Positions 22,241 to 32,819 of a stretch of DNA of 64,000 nt are shown piece by piece. A program made the position numbers and the translations under genes. Each line of letters opens with the position of its first letter. Within the stretch, counting starts at the first letter, position 1. The stretch lies in the NCBI GenBank assembly GCA_965644295.1, contig CBFFRP010000426.1, positions 248,001-312,000 of the forward strand. The letters run 5' to 3'. A model generated the notes under the pieces. It had not been told where the DNA came from, ran no database searches, and was given only the letters and a program-made list of their open reading frames with translations. The DNA is from Paraphysomonas bandaiensis (Eukaryota; Chrysophyceae).

Positions 22241-23425
22241 CTACTCGCTCTCGTACACGTCGTCATCTTGACAAGTCCTGGAGGCAAGACTGGCAGAATA
22301 CTCCTCCTCAATCAGCTCTGCGAGCTTAGGTGCAATTGATACCTGAACAACTTTGTCACTAGCATCTGGGGGTAGCGGAAGAGAATCTGTGACTATGACT
22401 TTCTCCACAGGGGAGAGCCCAATTAACTCCATCGACTTTTCTGTGAATAAACCTACGTGGCGCTATGACAATACAAACATGACATTCCCATATATTAACT
22501 CACCGTGTGATGCGCATATGTACACTTTGTTCGCGCCCTCCATCACTAGTCTGTGGCATATTGTCGAGAGCGTTCCTGCGGTGTCCACCACATCATCTAC
22601 TATGATCACGTCTGATCCTGTGACGTCCCCCAAGAGCCGGGTCACATTGCGAGAAGTTTTGACGTTCGAGTCATCGCTGCGACGCAGGAAGGCCGCAATG
22701 CTCACTTCCTTGACCCCTGGTGCATCCTGCAGCCCAATCTGATATTTTCTCGCTTTTTTAATAAAGTCTGGGCTAGCTGCTACAATGGTTACTTTCTCGT
22801 TGAGTTTGACGTTATCCTTGATGTACTTGATAGATAAATCGCTTGAAGATGCCGTTTCCACAGGAATTGTAGTATCAAAGAAACATGTTTCCTGTCCTTG
22901 GCCAGGGCGATGCAGATCTACTGCTAGTACTCTGTCAACACCCATGACATTCATCATCTTCGAAAAGTCTCCTGCAGCGGACCAAAGAAACCGAGATTGA
23001 TTTTTGGTTGATATCGGCTCGCCACGACGATGGTATTTGTAGCCAAAGTAAGGAACAACAGCAGTCACGCGCATGGCACCGCATCTCTTTGCACATGATA
23101 TCATAAGCAATAACTCCATCATATTGTCATTAACGGGCGCTGCACAGGGTTGTATTATAAATACATCTTTCCCTCTCATGGAGTCCATAGCCCGACACGA
23201 TACCTCCCCATCAGAGAACCTCTTCAGCTTCATCCTAATCGGAGTAATCCCAAGTTTATCTGCAATACTGTGAGCTAGTTTCTTGTTTCCTGTTCCTGCG
23301 ATGATAACAACATCGTCTTTTATATTAGGGGTTCTTGGGGTCATCCATGCACTTGCATGACCGCATGATCCACACGCAGCTGCTGCTATTGCGAACTTTG
23401 TTGTAATGCGGCGGAATGAAAACAT
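22241..23425 (-). CDS. PRPS: Ribose-phosphate pyrophosphokinase (PRPP synthetase)
   Basis: Two exons (22504-23425 and 22241-22452) with a 51-nt intron give 377 aa. It makes phosphoribosyl pyrophosphate from ribose-5-phosphate and ATP for nucleotide, His and Trp synthesis. Visible motifs are IIAGTGNKKLAHSIADKLG, RFSDGEVS, PYFGYKYHRRGEPIS, AVDLHRPGQGQETCFFD, the PRPP-binding loop IIVDDVVDTAGTLS, and SHGLF...EKVIVTDSLPLP. The first 25-30 residues extend past the usual start and form a basic, Ala-rich leader ending in GHASAWMTP. This suggests targeting to a mitochondrion or, because of the ASA-aromatic pattern, possibly a complex plastid. Residues beyond the normal C-terminus (CQDDDVYESE) are acidic. 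Confidence 0.93.
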
Positions 23426-23561
23426 GATTAGAAATTAGTACTGAAATATCGTGGCGTCCATAGAATTAGTTGCGAAGGAACGGGAGGAGATTATGATGAG
23501 TAGATAGAGATGCTCTTGCAGCATACAAAACAAATCACACATATGCATAGATACACATGCG

Positions 23562-23752
23562 TACATACATACATACATACATACATACATACATACATAC
23601 ATACATACATACATACATACATACATACATACATACATACATACATACATACATACATACATACATACATACATACATACATACATACATACATACATAC
23701 ATACATACATACATACATACATACATACATACATACATACATACATACATAC
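23562..23752. repeat. (ACAT)n microsatellite, about 48 units
   Basis: A perfect tetranucleotide tract of about 190 nt lies about 140 bp upstream of the PRPP-synthetase start codon. Because the unit is not a multiple of three it yields artificial open frames on both strands; these are not genes. Its length suggests it is polymorphic. Confidence 0.98.
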
Positions 23753-24192
23753 CACAGCCCTATACTCTAAACTGAAAGAAACCGTTTCTTGTGTATGTAC
23801 GTGTATGTATGTGTGCTGTGCTGTATATGGATCAGAGTACATTCAGCATCACTCCCTTTGCATTGAACATCACACTGTCAACACTCTGCCCAAGTGCCAT
23901 AGGGAGTGTATATTGACGGAAGTAAGAGTTAGATTAAACTATTCCTGCTTTAAACAAGTAGTGTTTGGAGACTTACGTGGAGTTCTGTCATATGTGAGTA
24001 GTGTTTGATTTGATTGTGATCACTATTTTATTCTGTGCTCGTCATTGCAGACAACGAAACGTTTGAGGTGTCAAAGAATAAATTTAGACTTCTTTTGTTT
24101 GTAAAATGGATATTTAGCTAGTTATGTTGCATTGAGTTCTCCTTCTTTAACGACATATAGTTTGTATTGATATCGTTTTGACAGAGAATATA
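23753..24192. other. Intergenic region with likely promoter and 5' UTR
   Basis: This stretch lies between the microsatellite and the next plus-strand start. TTTTGACAG just before the ATG at 24193 could be the end of a 5' UTR intron. No gene was recognised. Confidence 0.35.
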
Positions 24193-26246
24193 ATGAAAGA
24201 CAAGAAAATATTTCGAAGACAATCGACGAACGAAAAGCTAGCTGAGTTTCTTAACAAAACTGAAATAGTTGATGAAGAAGCTGAGGCTCTTGATCAGGAC
24301 TATAAACGAGCTCGAAATAGGATTCGAGTGACATCTTTATACGGTGCAGGGGCCCGTTTTAAAACACCGAAAACAAAGGTAACATGTTCCCTGACCTCGA
24401 ATCCTTTGTCATTTTCTTGTGCGCACAGAAAAAGAAGCAAACGACTGCATCACCGTATGAGCTGTACGGTACTTTTGAGCCAAGTGAGAATAAGTTCGAA
24501 GAATCATCATCTGTCGCACCCGGTGCTCACGAAGACCAGTTCCGTCGCATGCGTTATCCTACCGAAAAGTCAATGAATGACCCTGACCGCGTCTTCTACA
24601 CGACTACTTCTATGACAGAGGGTATTCGATTTCATCCTCAGCCTCCATGGTACTATGGGTACCAAAATAAGACCAAACCGACTGATACAAGTCCCGTGAT
24701 GTCAGCGGCACGTTATGGTTACAGAGGTTCGAGGGATATTGCACAGTATCACACAGAGCCTGTAGTTTCAGCAGAGTATACCAAGAACGAGCACACTCCG
24801 GATTTTTTAGCGTGTACCCAAGCTGTCGATGATGAATGGGCTCCACCTATTCATGGTTCTCCCCTCAATAAAGGATATGCATTAACAAGTCCAAAGCTGT
24901 GGCCGGAGAACACAGAGTATGTCACAGGTTATCGTAAAGGGTCGGCCCCATCCTCACCATTATATGTGCGTGAGACAACTGTGGCTGCCACCCAGCGACC
25001 TTACACATCCCCTTCCGTGGCGAAAGTTAAATTGAACACAACTGCGGAGTTTTCTCTCCTTCGACAGAATTCGAAGTTGGAGAGTAGAGGATTATTGGAA
25101 TCTAGGCCTATGACTCAGCAATCCTTATTCTCGTCGACGTGGAAAGATAAACTTAGCAAGAATGCCAATGCTACTCTCCGGCAGACTATGCGCAAAGAAC
25201 CCCCACCTTATGAGGCACACACGTTAATGGATCCCACAGACACAATGCGTTACTCGGGAGGAACTGCTATGATCGTTCATTCGAGCTCTTCAGAGGAGTT
25301 GAAGTTTAAGATGCATATGGAGATGTATCGCACCACAATTCCGTTTGAGTTGAGATGGAGACAGGTTATATCACTCTTTAGAACCATGAAGTCCCGTTTG
25401 AAGCGGGATCAAAGCACTGATCAGGTTATCCTTGAATTCGCAGAGACATTGAGAAAAGAGGCATTCAGTCACGGGCAGAAAGCGGCTCTACTGCGTGCAC
25501 AGTTTATCAAGGCTATGTCTTCTACTGAAATATTTGAACATCTTCTCCCGAAGCAAATGAGTTTACTTTTTTCTGTGTTTGACCCTTTAAAGAAAAGTAT
25601 TATATTATTTGTAGATGTCATTGCAGCGTTCACTGTACTTGACCATCCTCAGAAATACCGTGACGATAACACCGCATTAATAATTGACCTCTGGCGTCTA
25701 TATGACTACTATGGAGACGACATGCAGCCTGTAGTTGTCGCAGAGTCGGTACTGACGACCTGCTGCGGATCTGATGAAGATCACAAGGAAATTAAGCGTT
25801 TATTTAAAGATGTTTTTCGTCCAGCGTTATATCGATTGGCCATCAAACACGACCCGATATACCAAACCCCTCAAGCCCGTATTGAAGCTGAGAAACAACT
25901 GCATGCGTCGAATTCAGCGCCTTTGTTGAGTCCTAATAGCGGTAAGGCAACCAACAGCCGACCGCCAATGAAATCGAATCCCCTTAATGATGTTGTCAAG
26001 AACAAGAAGAAGCATTTGGTTGTGCGTCCTGTGTACAATATTTACGACGCCCAGTTCGACTTGAACATGTTTTCTCGGCTTCTGGAGGAATGTCCTGAGG
26101 TTGTTGAAGCTTTTAATCGACAGCTTACACAAAGGCTGATTCAGTGTTATGGTAAAGACCCGAGAGACGCATCCGAGGAAGTTGCCGATCAAACAACCAC
26201 CACTGACAAGGACTTTTCATGGATCCTGAAAGGAAAGAAGCGATAG
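24193..26246 (+). CDS. Unknown protein with EF-hand-like region, possibly cytoskeletal or flagellar
   Basis: Two exons (24193-24378 and 24429-26246) with a 50-nt intron give 667 aa. The ATG at 24193 is chosen because upstream frame extensions lack ATG. Residues 1-70 are charged and helical. Residues 70-340 are Pro/Ser/Tyr-rich and disordered, with repeated short Tyr-Gly and Thr-Ser patterns. Residues of about 370-540 are helical and contain LLPKQMSLLFSVFDPLKKSIILFVDVIAAF (read as two halves split at FDP), reminiscent of degenerate EF hands. The C-terminus is basic. I recognise no named family. A flagellar role is a guess from style and from other flagellar genes in the window. Confidence 0.7.
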
Positions 26247-27080
26247 ATCGCTAGATTATACGTGACCTGTCAACAGTGAATTAGATTGGTATCATAAACA
26301 ATTGTTGCTGTCTGTATTACGATTGTTTGACAAATATGTATTTTGGTTACCTTGAACCCCGATTTTATGTACACTTCCGATTGGTAAGATATATATAACT
26401 ATGTGTTGTAATATGCTGATGTGGTAATAATATATAGTTGATGTATCATTTGTGTTGTGCGTGATACTTAAGGGCCACAATGGCCCTTAGATTGGCTCAT
26501 GGCTTACGTAGGACTTGTAGAATAGAAAAGTTAAATCTTGCAAAGTAGGTAAAAAACGTTACGCAATCGTAATCAAAGTGGATGTGAAATCGTAATGAGG
26601 TGAGTCAATATATATAAGTTTAACGACAGGCCGGGGTAATATCATCATAACCTCGTAAAATATATATTACCTGGTGACTATTTGGAGGATTGTATGTGTA
26701 GAGATACTTAAACAGCTAATAACTTATAATTTCTAAGTTTTCTCAAGCATAATTGACTCAGTTAAACCGCCACAGTTATATGTTAATAAATACACACATA
26801 TATAGAAAATAACTGCTAAGGTTATATTTGTACGATACCACATTTACCACGACGATGTTTACCGGTTAAAAGGACTCGCTCATTGATCTACCTGTTCCAT
26901 TATATAATCAGTAATATAAGAATGTCTGATTATTACATGAGAACGGTTGTGTTTAGAAACTAGTTCTACAACTATTATATAATCTATAAAATCTCCTGTA
27001 CTGTGTTTTGGTACGCGTCATCATACATAATAAGCACACATTGTTACAATAATATAACATATATATATATATTGGTGATA
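26247..27080. other. Intergenic AT-rich sequence
   Basis: No gene was recognised. A short TA run lies at about 27058-27071, directly before repeat copy C. Confidence 0.4.
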
Positions 27081-27305
27081 CCCTGAAGTCAGCAGATGTC
27101 AGGTATATCAACATTTTGCTTGCTCACTGCGTTTGCTTTGAGCGATAGAGCAAGAGAAGTTGCACCTTGGTGCTTGCAGTGACGCACAAGCAGCTTTCGT
27201 TGCGCCAAAAAGTAGGATATCAGTGTTAAGCACTAGTTAGTTAAAATTGTTTTGCTACATTAGTTCTGACTGTTTTACACGCCTATTGCTTGCTAATATT
27301 AAGAC
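27081..27305 (+). repeat. Dispersed repeat, copy C (3' half only)
   Basis: This copy begins with CCTGAAGTCAGCAGATGTCA, matching the B-type interior, and carries the conserved core GACGCACAAGCAGCTTTCGT. The first half of the element is absent. It faces copy D, 145 bp away, in the opposite orientation. Confidence 0.75.
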
Positions 27306-27449
27306 ATGCACCACCCATCCCCTTGTGTGATACAGAAACTTCTTTGAAAAAACTGCCGATACCCTGATGTCATGCCATATGTCTTCTGTCGTTGTATCTG
27401 CTGCCGTCGTGTTGTTGGTTGTTGTATATCTTAGTGTAGTGAAGGTCTA

Positions 27450-27898
27450 GTAGTGAAAATTTGATCCTTACCAGTAGACGTGTAACAGTCAGACCGAATG
27501 TAGCAAAAGAATTTTAAATAACCAGTGTTTAACTGATATCCTACTATTTGGCGCTACGAAAGCTGCTTGTGCGTCACTGCAAGCACCAAGGTGCAACCAT
27601 TTTCGCTCTCTGTCCTTAAGAGATGAACAGCCCGGATCATGCTTGACTTCAGTAGGCAGCCCAATACCCCTGATACCCTTGAGGTAGGACCCAGATGCCT
27701 GCTGTCTATATTCGTCTACACAAGAGACACATATTAGTGTCCTTTGTACCACACAAGCATTTGGCTATGCGTGTGTAGAACAATGTCTTCTGAGTCAGTG
27801 CTGACTATATATGCGGCTTACGTTAGTTTCCTGGAGAAATAACACCGGTACTTATCCCCCATAACACCACGAAAAGGTGCAAGTCCGACTTTGTTGAG
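27450..27898 (-). repeat. Dispersed repeat, copy D (full length, inverted)
   Basis: Read on the minus strand it runs from CTCAACAAAGTCGGACTTGC to TTCACTAC and matches copy A throughout with about 10-15% scattered differences by eye. A minus-strand open frame inside it is a by-product of the repeat and is not called as a gene. Together with copy C it forms an imperfect inverted pair. Confidence 0.8.
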
Positions 27899-28940
27899 TG
27901 TATCTTAGTAATAAAACCTGTTAAATTACATAGTATAACCGACACCTGTTCATAATAACTGCAAATGTTGTTGAGGAAGTACTATCCTACACTTCTGTGT
28001 TTCAACCTCCGAATCACTTTCTGTTGGCTCTGAAGAATTAGATTGGTGTAAATTGGTCGAACCTGGCAAATTTTTAACCTTCCTCCCTCCTCATAGCTGC
28101 ACCCCTTGCTTCTCGTTCAATATACGGTGTGCTTCGCGTACCTCATGTGAATTCACCGGACTCTTGAATTACTAATTGCTGTAAATATTCGCCGCAGCAC
28201 ATAACAGTGAAGTTATCGTCACATTACCCTTTGAGAAGACGTGCTGCAGAGTATAACTGTAGAACTATTTAAATCGTTTTGTAAGATAAATAAAATGACG
28301 CCGCAATAAGTACTAGAAACGGAAATATTATATAGATATGCATAGTCTATATATAGTAACATAGTAACAATATAATGAATTTTATGGTCTTTTTCAACTG
28401 AGAATTCTATGTGTACATCATTAATGTAACTAGAATACGATTTCAAACCATACACAAAAACAACAAAATATGGTATTAAAGTAAATCCAATAGCCTATAG
28501 ATTACTCATATATACAGAACACTGTAAATAAAAGTCTAATGAAAGTATGAAGTAAATTGGCAAAAGTGTGTATAAATTGTCGCAACTTCGTTGAAATCGA
28601 CAGGAATTAAACTTCCCTTAACAAGATAAAACTATTTTATGATAAGGTCATACATATAATTAGGTTGTGTATCAATACTTAGTAGCACTGTTAAGTGCTC
28701 TGTGCGTGCATTAGAACACCATACCGTTCAGTAGAAAGACAAAGCTATGTAAATGTTCAGTTCGTAAAACGGACTCACGCATGGATGAATGAGAGTTGTT
28801 TATATTAAAAATAATAAGTGTATGCCATATAAATATGTTGTGCAATATAGACAGGACGACAATGAACGATAAAATCCTGGTACAATCTAAGAAATTGGAC
28901 ATGAAATAATAGAAAAAAGCGTTTTCATATTGTACAGTCT
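27899..28940. other. Intergenic AT-rich sequence
   Basis: About 1 kb with no supported gene. Small minus-strand open frames at 28219-28455 and 28711-28944 are hydrophobic AT-rich translations without support. Confidence 0.4.
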
Positions 28941-31900
28941 TCAATTGCTACTCACAGAGGTAGTGTCATCTGCGCTTTTACTTAGCGTGTCATCTTCACT
29001 AATGCGAACTGGCTTTCTGTACAAATCAGGTACCTGGAGCTCATCTTAATAACACACGTATGTTAAGCCCAAAACAAAAATAGAAGCTATACACACCTGT
29101 TTTAACAGAGTGTCTCAAATTAGGAAGGTTTCCAGCTAGCCTTCCAGATAAGAGAGTCATCACTTCCAGACCAACAGAATTGTCGCTCATGCAAAGGACC
29201 AACACAGACTTATTGACAATTAAACTGTCAACAATGTACATTCCTCCTGTGTTATATAATTTAATTACCTCAGACATGCTATGATTCATTCTATAATGCA
29301 AGCATTTCAATATATATGTCACAAATGAGCTTACCAATTGGACCGATATTGTTACTTCTAAGATTCAAATGGGAAAGAATTCGATTTACCGATAGGGCCT
29401 GCGTATGGGTCACCACAACCGTGTGAGCGATAAGAATGGCATACATTAGCTATATCTTCTGCTCCTTTCGCACCCAACATGTTAAATGATAAGTCCAATT
29501 CTTTTATGTGGTCGTCTTGAGCGAGCATTCTACAGACCAATTAAAACGATTACCATACTTTAATTTCAACTGTATATTCTCATATACTCACTGTCCAACC
29601 AATTGGGATGTAGTGTGGTTAATTTTACAGCCTGCGAGGCGAACTTTCTGAAGTGACCGAGTTCCCAGAATACCCTCTGTTAGTGTTTTCAGCGCACGAA
29701 AGTCCATGGTATTAAAACTTAGATCCAAACTACGTAGATTGGGCCAACACTTGGTGGGCAACTTTCTACCAATTGCTTCCACCTGCGTTGAACTTTCAGT
29801 AGCAGATATCAAACAAGAAAACAAAGTGAACATATTGAATATACAATCAAGTCACAATGCGCTCAAAATTTTACCGCAGCGGATTCCATTTTGTTAGTCG
29901 AGAGGCGAAGTGTGGTCAATGCTTTATTAGCACCTGCCAAATATCTTACAATGACTTCAAAGAGAATACTCCCACTATAAATACCTTGCATATATAAAAA
30001 TGCCTCCATATCTGCATGCTTCATGCGTACACCGTCGTGAATGATAACCTGAATAAAATTCAGAAAAATACTATACGATATCAAAGTGCTATTATAAGGT
30101 TCATACCTCAGATAGCTGGAACGCAATATCTCGTCCTGCGGCCTTGTACTCATCAGAAATATTCCCAAGAGTATTCATATAAGATTCTCCAATGAATGGC
30201 TTCAAGTGATCACTGGCACGACGTTGGAGCAATGCAGGGGGATATATGTCTTGACGATGTATTAAAGCGTAGGCAATCTGGTCCAGACAAACTGCTCAAA
30301 AATTAATCCATCTTTAGTGCATTACAAGATACGTACGCTTTGTGAGTGGAAGGGGGTTGTAAACAACTCCAGCGTTCTCGAACAGGTCTTTTTCGTGTTC
30401 ATACACCTACACACATTTCACTACAAATCATCTGCTATCCACAAACTCCGTACTGGTGGAGGGGGTTTCTCGTGTGTCATCAAAGCATCTCTAAAATTCC
30501 CCTATAATATACAATATTAATGCCGCAAATTTTCCTCGTAACGTTATGATAAGTATATGTAGAATAAACTCTGAGCACAGCAACTACACCTTTTGAATTG
30601 TTCCATTTGGGCGAGTGAGAACACCAGGTCCGTCTCGTCGACCAAATCTAAATCTTCCTGAAGAGGAGTCAGCAACGCAGAGATACACAGCCAAATATAT
30701 TTCGTTCCAGCTCAGTAAATGATGAAAAGGTGAGTACTATTAATTTTATATTAATACCTTCAAATGAGCTGCCATCAGTGTAAGTGCGGGTTCCGTGACC
30801 ATGTTCAAACCCGTTTGCGTACTGGCCAGTATAGACTGCATCATGACAGTTAGAAATAATACTCAAGGCCATATAGAATAAAATAAAAACTGTACAATTA
30901 TTTATTATACCACAGCAATAAGGTATGCTGCGATACGCATATACCTGTTTCGTCGGCATATATTTGCCTTCCAAACCCATGCTTTCGTCCTTGCAACCAT
31001 TGCCCCTCATATTGAGACCCATCAGGCCTAATCCACGTTCCCTTCTTATCTGTTTTTTGAAATCCATTCACCCATGGCCCGTAATATACAGTTCCATCAG
31101 AATAAAATTTAATTCCTATACCGTGCGGTAATTTCTGATAATAAGCAGAGAATATGTATAAGAGAAACTATCTTAAATAATCCGCAGGATACATCATCAC
31201 ACAAATGCTCATGCGCAACCACCAATACCTCATTGTCCACATGTCCAAAGTACTCGTCAAAAGCATCACCCAGACCCCAGCTTACATATACTCCTAAAAT
31301 CAGATTTTATGATTTAGCCTATAAAAATCCAGTATCTCTATAATGTATACAACCACACACAGCACGAAATAATAGCAACAGAAATTTAGCACGTCCCACA
31401 GTGTTTTCACATGTACAAAGTGTATTTTGCATTAAACGTCGCAATAGCGTACCGCTCTCAATTTCGTATTCTTTGGCCTTATCCTTAACAAACAGATATC
31501 TTGAGATATCTCTCCTAGAAAATTCAAAGAATTTAGCAGGTTAGGGCAAATTTGGGGGTGATAGTATATGTTCAGGCTTGTTCATGCCTACCACCACACA
31601 CAGCGAGGCGTGTACAGTGGTGTGTACATTACATTTATATGATATACATCCCAATTAAAATTACATTCCGCACAATAACAAAATGGGATCCGTAAAGTCA
31701 TATTTACCTCTTCTTTGCCTCTCGTAATACTTCCATTTTCGCAATTTCAGCTCGTCGTTGAATCAACCTGTCCTTATCGGGATCCAGTGCTCGATTCTTA
31801 AGATTCGAATAAAAATTCTTTGGGGCATCTATATTGCATTCCCATATACGGTCCCCGTTTCCACGTAACTGTGTCACTCCAGCAGTTCGAATCATGCATT

Positions 31901-32276
31901 CATCGCACATGTTGAAACTGAACGCCTCATGCCCTCGTCCACGGCAAAGAACGACGGGACTACAGAGTTTACGACACCGTAGACACGATCCTAATAATAT
32001 ATAAAATACATTTATGGTTCCATATTAATTAAACTCTAATCACTCACCTCTGAAATAGTATAATCTGTCACCATTCTCGAATAGCTGATGTTTAAATCCT
32101 TCAGGTTCTTGTCGTGTTTTCTTATAAACAATTATTATAATTACAATACAATGAATTAATACTTTAATTTATCATACTTTTCCTTTACTACTAAGATAAA
32201 AATAGTTTCTGGATGTACCATCATCTACACATATCCATGTTTCTTCTTCCTTGTCTTTGCTAGATACAAGCGACAT
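28941..32276 (-). CDS. WW-like, CxxC, MORN-repeat and leucine-rich-repeat protein, 17 exons
   Basis: Seventeen exons were traced between 32276 and 28941, with introns mostly 46-60 nt and a few up to about 190 nt; phases agree throughout and give 682 aa. Residues about 10-45 form a WW-like module (WICVDDGTSRNYFY ... PEGF). Residues about 70-110 have paired CxxC motifs (CLRCRKLC and CDEC) that could bind zinc. Residues about 210-340 contain MORN repeats (PHGIGIKFYSDG, GTWIRPDGSQYEGQW, GQYANGFEHGHGTRTY, GRRDGPGVLTRPNG). The second half holds leucine-rich repeats of the ribonuclease-inhibitor type (LDLSFNMLGAKGAEDIA, LNLRSNNIGPIGG). MORN and LRR proteins often scaffold membranes or flagellar structures; no specific partner can be named. 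The donor of exon 4 (31393) is the least certain junction. It shares a promoter with the BEACH gene. Confidence 0.8.
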
Positions 32277-32819
32277 TGTTGTGTCCCTATTAATACAATA
32301 GAGATTCCTCTCTACTATAACAATGTATAGCTTGTATTGTGATCTATTCTATTGAGGAAGAATGTAATGTTCTTGTTACAATCTCCTCATCATAGCCATC
32401 ATCAGTCCTCTAGGCTATAGCAAACCCCCCTATATGTACAGCAGTGTACATGTCTATATATAGAGATAGATATGCTGCTGTATGGTGTACTGCACTGCTG
32501 TAGACTGCTGTATATACTTCTATGTCCACTGTAACGATAAATTATCCATCACGAGCAGCAGCATAGACAGAAAACTTCTTATGGTATGATGAGTGTATTA
32601 TACTGCTGTACGGAAGGTGTATAGCTGTATGCGGTATGGATCTGTGTGATTGATTCATATATACATACATATGAGAGAGCCCATAGAGACTATAGAGCCA
32701 ACACAGACATAATCATTAAACACAAGCAATGCTTGTTCATATAATCTATTTGACTTAAAAACCATGAGGATGTGTTGGGTTGTTGTTTGGTTGTGGGTTT
32801 AGAAGTAAATCGGTAGGAA
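32277..32819. promoter_or_regulatory. Divergent promoter rich in CTGCTGTA words
   Basis: This 543-base region between opposite start codons contains a dense cluster of ACTGCTGTA-like words: TGTACAGCAGTGTACA (about 32436-32450), GCTGCTGTATGG (about 32474), CACTGCTGTAG (about 32494), GACTGCTGTATATA (about 32503) and TACTGCTGTA (32601-32610). The cluster suggests a shared regulatory or core promoter element. Confidence 0.5.

Noticed and set aside
23435-23842. Long open frames with repeated Met-Tyr-Val-Cys or Tyr-Ile-His-Thr on both strands
   Set aside because: They are translations of the (ACAT)n microsatellite, which is open in every frame; there is no other coding sign.
27489-27752. 87-aa minus-strand open frame in repeat copy D
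   Set aside because: The frame is not kept in the other repeat copies, so it is not a conserved protein.
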